Shown here: positions 46,252 to 53,791 of the stretch, one piece after another
Position numbering within the stretch: the first letter of the stretch is position 1
Layout of the letters: each line of letters begins with the position of its first letter
From: Fodinibacter sp963811825
Lineage (GTDB): Bacteria > Actinomycetota > Actinomycetes > Actinomycetales > Dermatophilaceae
Assembly (NCBI GenBank): GCA_963811825.1
Contig: CAWESS010000007.1
Location: 62,001 to 126,000, forward strand
DNA: 64,000 bases
Reading direction: 5' to 3'
Notes under the pieces: generated by a model
Databases searched by the model: none
What the model was told of the DNA's origin: nothing
What the model saw: the letters and a program-made list of their open reading frames with translations, nothing else
Program-made: the position numbers and the translations under genes

Positions 46252-47663
46252 GCACCCTCGCGGGCGGCGACCGCCGCGCGCACGGCCTCGGCCACGACCG
46301 TGCTGACGTCCGGGTGGAACACGCTCGGGATGATGTAGGTCGCGTTGAGCTCTCCCTCGAGCACGACGCCGGCGAGCGCATCGGCGGCCGCGAGCAGCAC
46401 GTCGATGTCGACGTGCGAGACCCCGGAGTCGATGAGTCCGCGGAACACCCCCGGGAAGACCAGCACGTTGTTGATCTGGTTCGCGAAGTCAGAGCGGCCG
46501 GTCGCGACGACGGCGGCGTGCCGAGCAGCGATGTCGGGGTCGATCTCCGGCACGGGGTTGGCCATCGCGAAGACGATGCTGTCTGGCGCCATCGACTCGA
46601 CGTCGGCCTCGGTGAGGACGTTCGGCGCCGAGACACCGAGGAAGACGTCCGCCCCGCGCATCGCGTCGGAGAGCGTGCCGGTGACGTCGTCGGGGTTGGT
46701 GTGCTCCGCGATCCAGGCGTGGTTGGGGTGCTCCCCCGAGAGCACGTCGGCCCGCCCGCGGTGCACCACCCCGTCGACGTCGGCGACGACGACGTGCCGG
46801 GCCCCGGCGTGCAGGAAGAGCTTGAGGATCGCCGTGCCGGCAGCGCCTGCCCCGCTCATGACGAGCCGGACGTCCTCGAGCCGCTTGCCGACGACCCGCA
46901 GCGCGTTGCGCAGCGCTGCCAGCGCAACGATCGCCGTGCCGTGCTGGTCGTCGTGGAAGACCGGGATGTCGAGCTCGGCACGCAGCCTCGCCTCGATCTC
47001 GAAGCAGCGCGGCGCGGAGATGTCCTCGAGGTTGATGCCCGCGAACACCGGCGAGATCGCCTTGACGATGCTGATGATCTCCTCGGTGTCGGTGGTGTCC
47101 AGGCAGATCGGGAACGCGTCGATGTCGGCGAACCGCTTGAACAGGGCCGCCTTGCCCTCCATGACCGGCAGCGCCGCAAGCGGCCCGATGTCGCCGAGCC
47201 CGAGCACGGCGGTGCCGTCGGTCACGACCGCGACGGTGTTGCGCTTGATCGTGAGCCGCCGGGCGTCCGCCGGGTTCTCGGCGATGGCCAGGCACACCCG
47301 GGCCACGCCGGGCGTGTAGACCATCGACAGGTCGTCGCGGGTGCGGATCGGCACCTTGGACTCCACCGACAGCTTCCCGCCGAGGTGCAGCAGGAACGTG
47401 CGGTCGGAGACGCGGCCGATCTCGACACCCTCGACCTCGCGCATGACGTCGACGATGCGGTCGGCGTGCTCGGGGTCGTGCGTGAGCATCGTCATGTCGA
47501 TGCGGATCTTCGTCGCCCCGGATGCCGTGACGTCCAGCCCCGTGACCACCCCGCCGGCCGCCTCGATCACCCCCGTCATCTCGCTCACGGCGGTCGCGCG
47601 CGCCGGAAGGGTGAGGCGAACGGTGACGGAGTTGGCGATCGACGGTGATGACGGCATACCCAT
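46248..47663 (-). CDS. NAD(P)-dependent malic enzyme with ACT domain
   Basis: A 471-residue enzyme that converts malate to pyruvate and CO2. An ACT regulatory domain is at residues 1-85 (SVTVRLTLPARATAVSEMTG, GLDVTASGATKIRID). The catalytic part has MVYTPGVARVCLAIAE, VVTDGTAVLGLGDIGP, ALPVMEGKAALFKRF (catalytic Lys), VFHDDQHGTAIV, and the dinucleotide fold LVMSGAGAAGTAIL. The ATG at 47663 is chosen over longer readings. The ACT domain implies allosteric control by an amino acid or similar ligand. It pairs functionally with ppdK 1.4 kb away. Confidence 0.93.
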   Translation of the reverse strand: MGMPSSPSIANSVTVRLTLPARATAVSEMTGVIEAAGGVVTGLDVTASGATKIRIDMTMLTHDPEHADRIVDVMREVEGVEIGRVSDRTFLLHLGGKLSVESKVPIRTRDDLSMVYTPGVARVCLAIAENPADARRLTIKRNTVAVVTDGTAVLGLGDIGPLAALPVMEGKAALFKRFADIDAFPICLDTTDTEEIISIVKAISPVFAGINLEDISAPRCFEIEARLRAELDIPVFHDDQHGTAIVALAALRNALRVVGKRLEDVRLVMSGAGAAGTAILKLFLHAGARHVVVADVDGVVHRGRADVLSGEHPNHAWIAEHTNPDDVTGTLSDAMRGADVFLGVSAPNVLTEADVESMAPDSIVFAMANPVPEIDPDIAARHAAVVATGRSDFANQINNVLVFPGVFRGLIDSGVSHVDIDVLLAAADALAGVVLEGELNATYIIPSVFHPDVSTVVAEAVRAAVAAREGA

Positions 47664-47672
47664 GATTGAACC

Positions 47673-47690
47673 GCCTACCGGCAGGTAGGC
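47673..47690. promoter_or_regulatory. Inverted repeat just upstream of malic enzyme
   Basis: GCCTACC GGCA GGTAGGC, an 18-base inverted repeat with 7-base arms, ends 9 bases before the malic-enzyme ATG and 46 bases before the divergent SIMPL gene. It is a good candidate operator or 5'-leader hairpin. Confidence 0.55.
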
Positions 47691-47735
47691 CGAAAACACT
47701 GCCCATCCACGACGGGCGCGCCTACAGTGACGGCC

Positions 47736-48356
47736 ATGTTCGACCACGTGGATGTCACCGGCACCGGCACCGCGAGTGCCGTCCCCGACGTCGTCGTCCT
47801 CGACGCGCGGGTGAACTGCGACGCGGCCGACGTCGCCAGCGCCCTGGCCAAGGCGACCGAGCGGGTCTCAGCAGCCTTCGCGGCAGCCACCGAGGCCGGG
47901 ATCGCCGCCGCCGACCGGCAGACGACGGGCATGGGGGTCAGCTCCCGCTGGGACCACGAGGGGCGGGGCGTCATCGGCTACACCGCGCACCAGACCATGC
48001 GCCTCCTGGTGCGTGACCGCGACCGCGTCGGCGACCTCATCAGTGCCCTCGCCGAGGCCGCGGGCGACTCCTTCGGGCTGGACGGCGTGCGACTCGAGGT
48101 GGCCGAGAAGGCGCCGCTCCTCGAGCGCGCCCGCGCCGCGGCATACGAGGATGCCGTGCGCACCGCCACGCAGTACGCCGGCCTCGCGGGCCGGCCCCTC
48201 GGTCAGGCGGTGCGGGTCATCGAGGGCGGCGGCGGGAGCGGCCCGGCGCCGAAGATGCGGGCCATGGCGGCGATGGACTCCGGCGGCGCCATGCCGGTCG
48301 AGGCCGGCGAGAGCAGCGTGACCGTGAGCGTCATGGTCCGCTTCGGGTTGGGCTGA
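47736..48356 (+). CDS. SIMPL (DUF541) domain protein
   Basis: A 206-residue protein that is almost entirely one SIMPL domain: VTGTGTASAVPDVVVLDARV at the start, MGVSSRWDHEGRGVIGYTAHQTMRL region, ARAAAYEDAVRTATQYAGLAG and SVTVSVMVRFGLG at the end. There is no signal peptide, unlike many SIMPL proteins, so it is probably cytoplasmic. The function is unknown; some relatives protect against oxidative stress. I use the ATG at 47736; a GTG at 47727 is possible. Confidence 0.85.
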   Translation: MFDHVDVTGTGTASAVPDVVVLDARVNCDAADVASALAKATERVSAAFAAATEAGIAAADRQTTGMGVSSRWDHEGRGVIGYTAHQTMRLLVRDRDRVGDLISALAEAAGDSFGLDGVRLEVAEKAPLLERARAAAYEDAVRTATQYAGLAGRPLGQAVRVIEGGGGSGPAPKMRAMAAMDSGGAMPVEAGESSVTVSVMVRFGLG

Positions 48357-48360
48357 GCCG

Positions 48361-48975
48361 ATGAGCTGGGTCGACGCGCTGGGCTGGTTCGGGTCGGCAC
48401 TGCTCATCTACTCGCTGGTCCAGGCGCGCATCCTTCGGCTGCGGATCCTCAACACCGTCGCCTGCCTCATCCTCATCGTCTTCAACGCGATGATCGGGGT
48501 GTGGCCGATGGTGGCGATGAACGTCGTGCTGGCGGCGATCAACCTCTACTTCATCCAGAAGCTGCTGCGCGAGCGCACGGATGACCAGGCCTATGCGGTG
48601 CTGCCGGTGCGTGAGGACGACGCCTACCTCAACCACTTCCTCACGGCCCACCGGGCCGACATCGACACCTTCTTCCCCCACTTCACCGGGGGTGTCCCGG
48701 ACGGTCGGCTGACCTACCTCGTGCAGCACGGCGACGAGACCGCGGGCGTGATCGTCGTGCGCGACGCAGGAAACGGCACCGCGCAGGTCGAGCTCGACTA
48801 CGTCACCCCGCGGTGGCGGGACTTCGCCCCCGGCCAGTTCGTCTTCCGCCAGTCGGGCCTGTTCCGTGACCGCGGGTTCCGGGAGGTGCTCACTCCGCCC
48901 GGGATGGTCAGCCCGTACTACGAGCGCGTCGGCTTCACCCGCGACGGCGACCGGTTCCGCCTGTCCCTCACGTAG
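48361..48975 (+). CDS. YgjV-like membrane domain fused to a GNAT-like domain
   Basis: A 204-residue protein in two parts. Residues 1-75 hold three short TM spans (DALGWFGSALLIYSLVQA, LNTVACLILIVFNAMIGV, PMVAMNVVLAAINLYFI), the pattern of the YgjV inner-membrane family. Residues 80-204 resemble an acetyltransferase fold (YAVLPVREDDAYLNHFL, TAGVIVVRDAGNGTAQVELDYV, VFRQSGLFRDRGFREV, YYERVGFTRDGDRF). The characteristic GNAT Q/RxxGxG/A loop is not clear, so catalysis is doubtful. It starts 4 bases after the SIMPL gene and is co-transcribed with it. Confidence 0.75.
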   Translation: MSWVDALGWFGSALLIYSLVQARILRLRILNTVACLILIVFNAMIGVWPMVAMNVVLAAINLYFIQKLLRERTDDQAYAVLPVREDDAYLNHFLTAHRADIDTFFPHFTGGVPDGRLTYLVQHGDETAGVIVVRDAGNGTAQVELDYVTPRWRDFAPGQFVFRQSGLFRDRGFREVLTPPGMVSPYYERVGFTRDGDRFRLSLT

Positions 48976-49045
48976 CGGTCGGCCGCTGGGGCCGGGAAAC
49001 CGGAACTGCCGGACACCCCCGCGAGCGGTTCTGCAGTCGGGGTCC

Positions 49046-49051
49046 TACGAT
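49046..49051 (+). promoter_or_regulatory. ppdK: Candidate -10 box for ppdK
   Basis: TACGAT lies 31 bases before the ppdK start. A strong AGGAGG ribosome site follows at 49070-49075, 6 bases from the ATG. Confidence 0.5.
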
Positions 49052-49081
49052 GCGTAGTGTCCCGACAGCAGGAGGCGCTCA

Positions 49082-51769
49082 ATGTCAGAGTCCCAGTTCG
49101 TCCACGACTTCGAGGCCGGCACGATGGCCGACAAGGACCTGCTGGGGGGCAAGGGCGCCAACCTCGCGGAGATGACCCGCCTCGGCATCCCGGTGCCGCC
49201 GGGCTTCACGATCACCACGGAAGCGTGCCGCGCCTACCTGGCGTCGGGCAGCGTGCCCCCCGAGCTGTTCACCGAGGTGGATGAGCACCTTGCGCTGCTC
49301 GAGTCCCGGATGGGCCGGCGCCTCGGTGACGGGGCGGACCCGCTGCTCGTGTCGGTCCGCTCGGGCGCGAAGTTCTCGATGCCCGGGATGATGGAGACGG
49401 TGCTCAACATCGGGCTCAACGACACCTCGGTCGAGGGGCTGGCTGCGCAGACCGACAATCCCCGGTTCGCCTGGGACTCCTACCGCCGCCTCGTGCAGAT
49501 GTACGGCAAGACCGTCCTCGACCTCGAGGGTCACCGCTTCGAGGACGCTCTCGACGAGGCCAAGGAGGCCAAGGGTGTCCTCGACGACCTCGGCCTGGAC
49601 GCCGACGACCTGCGCGCCCTGGTGGCGCGGTTCAAGGCCATCGTCGAGGAGGACTCCGGGTCACCGTTCCCCCAGGACGCCCGGGCGCAGCTGCACGGAG
49701 CGGTGCTTGCCGTCTTCAACTCCTGGAACTCGCCGCGAGCCATCCTCTACCGCCGCCGCGAGCAGATCCCCACGGACCTCGGCACGGCCGTCAACGTCCA
49801 GGCCATGGCGTTCGGGAACCGGGGCGCCGACTCCGGCTCGGGCGTCGCGTTCACGCGTGACCCCTCCACCGGGGCCGTCGGGGTCTACGGCGACTACCTG
49901 GCCGACGCCCAGGGTGAGGACGTCGTCGCCGGCATCCGCAACACCTTGTCCCTGGCTGACCTCGAGGGGCTCGACAAGGGCAGCTACGACGAGCTGCTCG
50001 CCATCATGGCGCGCCTGGAGGCGCACTACCGCGACGTGTGCGACATCGAGTTCACCATCGAGCGCGGAAAGCTCTGGATGCTCCAGACCCGCGTCGGCAA
50101 GCGGACCGCGGAGGCGGCCTTCCGCATCGCCGTCGACCTCATCGACGAAGGGGTGATCACCGAGGAGGAGGCCCTCCTGCGGGTCACCGGTGACCAGCTC
50201 GCCCAGCTGATGTTCCCGCACTTCGACCCCAAGGGTGCTCGCTCGCTGCTCGCGAAGGGCATGAGCGCCTCCCCCGGAGCGGCCGTCGGCGTGGCGGTGT
50301 TCGACTCGGATGCCGCGGTGCGCCTCGCCGAAGCCGGCACCCCGGTCATCCTGGTTCGCCGCGAGACCAACCCGGACGACCTGCACGGCATGGTGGCGGC
50401 GGCCGGCATCCTCACCAGTCGGGGCGGCAAGACCTCACACGCGGCCGTCGTGGCCCGCGGCATGGGACGCACGTGCGTCTGCGGCGCCGAGTCCCTCGAG
50501 GTCGACGTCAAGGGGCGGCAGTTCACGACGTCCGACGGCACGGTGGTGCGCGAGGGCGACACCCTGAGCATCGACGGTGCCACCGGTGAGGTGTTCGCCG
50601 GTGAGGTGGCCGTGCGCCCCTCCCCCGTCGTGCGCTACTTCGAGGGCACGATGAGCGTGGAGGAGGGCGGCCCGCTCGTCGCCGCTGTCGACCGGCTGAT
50701 GAGCGCTGCGGACCGGATCCGGCGGATGGAGGTGCGCACGAACGCCGACACCGCCGAGGATGCCGCCCGCGCGCGTCGCTTCGGCGCGCAGGGCATCGGG
50801 CTGTGCCGCACCGAGCACATGTTCCTCGGTGCGCGTCGCGAGATCGTCGAGCGGCTGATCCTCGCCGAGACCACGGAGGCCAGGCAGGCGGTGTTCGACG
50901 AGCTGCTGCCGCTGCAGCGCGCCGACTTCATCGAGATCTTCGAGGCCATGGACGGGCTCCCGGTCACGGTGCGTCTGCTCGACCCGCCGCTGCACGAGTT
51001 CCTGCCGGACTTCACCGACCTCTCGGTCAAGGTGGCCATCGCCGAAGCCACGGGACAGGACCACACCATCGACTCCAAGGTGCTCCAGGCGGTGCACCGC
51101 CTGCACGAGTCGAACCCGATGCTGGGGCTGCGCGGGGTGCGTCTGGGCATCTCGCTCCCCGGCCTGTTCGAGATGCAGGCGCAGGCCATCCTCGAAGCCG
51201 CAGCCATCGTCGCTGAGCGAGGCGGGCACGCTCGCCCCGAGATCATGGTCCCGCTGGTCGGGTCCGTCGAGGAGCTGCGCGCCATCCGCGTCGAGATCGA
51301 CGAGGCCGCCCATGATGCGCGGGTCAAGCACAGCGTGCACCTCGAGCACCTCGTCGGCACGATGATCGAGCTCCCCCGGGCGGCGCTCACCGCCGGCGAG
51401 ATCGCCGAGGCGGCTGACTTCTTCTCCTTCGGCACCAACGACCTCACCCAGATGACCTGGGGGTTCTCGCGCGACGACGTCGAGTCCAGCTTCTTCTCGC
51501 GGTACCTCGAAGCCGGCATCCTGTCCTCGTCACCGTTCGAGAACATCGACACCGACGGCGTCGGGCAGCTCGTGCGCATCGGCACCCACGAGGGGCGGCG
51601 CACCAAACCCCACCTCAAGGTCGGCGTGTGCGGTGAGCACGGAGGTGACCCCGCGTCGGTGCACTTCTTCGCCGAGGTCGGTCTCGACTACGTGTCCTGC
51701 TCACCGTTCCGGGTTCCGGTGGCTCGGCTCGAGGCGGCGCGCGCCGTGCTGTCGGGACCGTCCGACTGA
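49082..51769 (+). CDS. ppdK: Pyruvate, phosphate dikinase
   Basis: An intact 895-residue enzyme that interconverts pyruvate, ATP and phosphate with PEP, AMP and PPi. The N-terminal ATP-grasp part has LLGGKGANLAEMTRLGIPVP, NIGLNDTSVEGL and VQAMAFGNRGADSGSGVAF. The phosphohistidine domain has ILTSRGGKTSHAAVVARGMG (the His is the swivelling phospho-carrier). The C-terminal PEP-binding barrel ends with GVCGEHGGDPASV (catalytic Cys). Together with malic enzyme it could make PEP for gluconeogenesis from C4 acids, feeding glycogen and trehalose. Its last 82 bases overlap the convergent PAP2 gene. Confidence 0.97.
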   Translation: MSESQFVHDFEAGTMADKDLLGGKGANLAEMTRLGIPVPPGFTITTEACRAYLASGSVPPELFTEVDEHLALLESRMGRRLGDGADPLLVSVRSGAKFSMPGMMETVLNIGLNDTSVEGLAAQTDNPRFAWDSYRRLVQMYGKTVLDLEGHRFEDALDEAKEAKGVLDDLGLDADDLRALVARFKAIVEEDSGSPFPQDARAQLHGAVLAVFNSWNSPRAILYRRREQIPTDLGTAVNVQAMAFGNRGADSGSGVAFTRDPSTGAVGVYGDYLADAQGEDVVAGIRNTLSLADLEGLDKGSYDELLAIMARLEAHYRDVCDIEFTIERGKLWMLQTRVGKRTAEAAFRIAVDLIDEGVITEEEALLRVTGDQLAQLMFPHFDPKGARSLLAKGMSASPGAAVGVAVFDSDAAVRLAEAGTPVILVRRETNPDDLHGMVAAAGILTSRGGKTSHAAVVARGMGRTCVCGAESLEVDVKGRQFTTSDGTVVREGDTLSIDGATGEVFAGEVAVRPSPVVRYFEGTMSVEEGGPLVAAVDRLMSAADRIRRMEVRTNADTAEDAARARRFGAQGIGLCRTEHMFLGARREIVERLILAETTEARQAVFDELLPLQRADFIEIFEAMDGLPVTVRLLDPPLHEFLPDFTDLSVKVAIAEATGQDHTIDSKVLQAVHRLHESNPMLGLRGVRLGISLPGLFEMQAQAILEAAAIVAERGGHARPEIMVPLVGSVEELRAIRVEIDEAAHDARVKHSVHLEHLVGTMIELPRAALTAGEIAEAADFFSFGTNDLTQMTWGFSRDDVESSFFSRYLEAGILSSSPFENIDTDGVGQLVRIGTHEGRRTKPHLKVGVCGEHGGDPASVHFFAEVGLDYVSCSPFRVPVARLEAARAVLSGPSD

Positions 51770-52614
51770 GCCTTCGCGCGCTCGGCCCGGTCGAGGGTGA
51801 GCTTCACCCGGTGCCCCGTGATGACCGCCGCCAACCAGGCGAGGCCGATGAGCCACCCGGCGATGACGTCGGTGAGCCAGTGGTGCCCCAGCCACACCCG
51901 TGACAGACCCATCGCCACGACGAACACGACGACGACCGAGGCGATGAGCAGCCTGCTGCGCAGGTGCCGACGACCGAGCATGATGAGGTAGGCCGAGAGC
52001 CCGAGCACCACGGTCGCGTTGAGGGTGTGCCCCGAGGGGAAGGACGGCGAGGTCTCCAGGGGTGGCACGGCGTAGATCACGGGCGGCCGCGCGCGTCCCG
52101 TGAGGTCCTTGCCCACGACCGTGAACAGCACCGAGCCGGCAGCCGCGATGAGCATGAGCACGACGGGCATCCACGAGCGCCGCCGCAGCGCGAGGGTGAT
52201 GACGATCACGGCCGCGATGAGCGGCATCCCCACGGTGCCACCGAGATCGGTGAAGTGGGTGACGAGCTCCTCGCTCCTCGGGGTTCGGCTCCGGACCGCC
52301 GCCTCGAGCACGGGCTCGTCGAGGCCGGCCAGCCCGTCGTTCTCGACGACGGCTTCGTAGACCTCCGCGGCCACCAGGGTCGCCCCCAGCACGACGAGAC
52401 CGCCGATGGCCACCGTGAGCACCAGGGCGAGGTTGGCCAGGCTCCAGCGCCAGACCCGGCCCAGCGCGACGACCAGTCTGGTGACCGCGACGATGAGCCA
52501 CTGGCCCGCCTTCGTGGACCACTCCGCGAGGTCGCGGTCGCCGATGCGCTCGAGCTCAGGCGCCTCGCTCGCCGGGGCGGACGGGTCAGGCACGGACGCG
52601 GGGGCGGACGGCAT
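51688..52614 (-). CDS. PAP2-family membrane phosphatase
   Basis: A 308-residue phosphatidic-acid-phosphatase-like protein with about six TM spans. The three phosphatase motifs are KDLTGRARPP, SPSFPSGHTLNATV and SRVWLGHHWLTDVIAG, all complete (KxxxxxxRP, PSGH, SRxxxxxHxxxD). The substrate may be undecaprenyl pyrophosphate or a phospholipid phosphate. I use the ATG at 52614. The C-terminal tail overlaps the last 82 bases of ppdK on the other strand, so this tail is constrained by two reading frames. Confidence 0.9.
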   Translation of the reverse strand: MPSAPASVPDPSAPASEAPELERIGDRDLAEWSTKAGQWLIVAVTRLVVALGRVWRWSLANLALVLTVAIGGLVVLGATLVAAEVYEAVVENDGLAGLDEPVLEAAVRSRTPRSEELVTHFTDLGGTVGMPLIAAVIVITLALRRRSWMPVVLMLIAAAGSVLFTVVGKDLTGRARPPVIYAVPPLETSPSFPSGHTLNATVVLGLSAYLIMLGRRHLRSRLLIASVVVVFVVAMGLSRVWLGHHWLTDVIAGWLIGLAWLAAVITGHRVKLTLDRAERAKAQSDGPDSTARAASSRATGTRNGEQDT

Positions 52615-52705
52615 ACGGCATTGAATCACCGCATCTCGGCATGGAGACGACCCGGCCCCGCGAGTGCGGGACCGGGCCGTCGATGCAGGCGTGGGAGTGA
52701 GACCG

Positions 52706-53073
52706 TGGTGGAGGTGGCGGGAATCGAACCCGCGTCCACTGACGGGAAACCAGGGCTTCTCCGGGTGCAGTGCGCTATGGAATTTCTCGGCCCCAGCGCT
52801 CGCGCGCACACGTCCGCTGACAGGCCCAGTCGAGTAAGAGTCCCGCGCCGTCCCTCGACATGACGACACAGCAAGATCCCTAGATGACGCTGGTTACTGA
52901 GTCAGGATCAAACTCAGGCCAACGGACTTCGAGGCTCGCTCAGGCAGCGAGGGCGAAGTCGGTGCGCTTGGAATTGGCACCTATTGGTTTGCACAGATCG
53001 TTAACGAGATAACCGTGCGTCCTCGACCCGCTTCCCCATGGCCTGCCGACCAATGTCGAAACCGATCACCCCC
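52706..53073 (-). ncRNA. ssrA: tmRNA (ssrA)
   Basis: About 368 nt. The 5' end (GGGGGTGATCGGTTTCGACA) and 3' end (T arm GCGGG TTCGATT CCCGC with CACCTCC ACCA) pair as the tRNA-like domain, with one G-T. The tag frame reads ANSKRTDFALAA followed by TGA, an actinobacterial-type degradation tag. The pseudoknot region lies between. Confidence 0.96.
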
Positions 53074-53096
53074 CTGAGGGGGCTCACTCCCACGCT

Positions 53097-53121
53097 GTGC
53101 AGTTGTGTTGCCGTGCAGTTG
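53097..53121. repeat. Direct repeat upstream of tmRNA
   Basis: GTGCAGTTG occurs at 53097-53105 and 53113-53121, 16 bases apart, 24-48 bases upstream of the tmRNA 5' end, in its promoter region. It could be a regulator site or part of the promoter. Confidence 0.45.
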
Positions 53122-53175
53122 CCAGTATGCCGTCCAACGCCGACACCCCCAAACGACATTCCTGTCGCTGGCGAC

Positions 53176-53760
53176 TCAGGGGGTCGGCCCGGGCCGTGAC
53201 CTCGGGGGGATGCCGGGAGTGACCGGCGGATCACCCGGCGAGGTCGGCTTCCCTGACGGCACGGGTTTCGGCGATGTCGTGGGCTTGCCCCGGGTGACCG
53301 AAGGGGTCGGCGTGACCGGCCTGGTCGGCCGGACCGCGGTGGTCGGCCTGACCCGAACCGTCGGTGTCTCCGACGATGCGTCGGAGCCCGGCGGGGTCGT
53401 CGGCTGCGCACCGGGGGCGGCCGCATCCGCCGGGACGACGGGCACCACGCCCTGCAGCGGCCCCGGAGTGGTCGTGGGCAGCACCGCGCGCACGTCGACC
53501 GGCGTCGTGGAGATCGGGCCCCCCGGTGCCCTGGGCCCACTGGTGACCGGGTCCAGACCGGCCGATGGCGTCCCGGAGGAGACCTTCGGACCACCACCGT
53601 CACCCGTGATGCTGCCGTCGACGCTGGCCGGCCCTCCCGCGATGAAGGTCATCAGGGCGACGACGGACAGCGCTCCCGCAGCCACCGCGAACGACTCGAA
53701 GACGCTCGCGGCCGCTGCCGTCGGTCTCCGGGCGCGGTGGCGCGCGGCATGGCTTGCCAT
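53176..53760 (-). CDS. Pro/Thr/Ser-rich membrane-anchored hypothetical protein
   Basis: A 194-residue protein. Residues 1-19 are basic (HAARHRARRPTAA), residues 20-45 form one hydrophobic helix (VAAGALSVVALMTFIAGG), and the remaining 150 residues are almost only Pro, Thr, Ser, Gly, Val and Ala, in loose PT/PS repeats such as RPTTAVRPTRPVTPTPSVTR. It is therefore an N-terminally anchored or secreted wall-spanning protein. No family is recognised. Composition is low-complexity, but codon bias suits a real gene and the start has a normal context. Confidence 0.65.
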   Translation of the reverse strand: MASHAARHRARRPTAAAASVFESFAVAAGALSVVALMTFIAGGPASVDGSITGDGGGPKVSSGTPSAGLDPVTSGPRAPGGPISTTPVDVRAVLPTTTPGPLQGVVPVVPADAAAPGAQPTTPPGSDASSETPTVRVRPTTAVRPTRPVTPTPSVTRGKPTTSPKPVPSGKPTSPGDPPVTPGIPPRSRPGPTP

Positions 53761-53791
53761 GACCGTGAGTGTAGTGCGCGGGGGGATCCGT

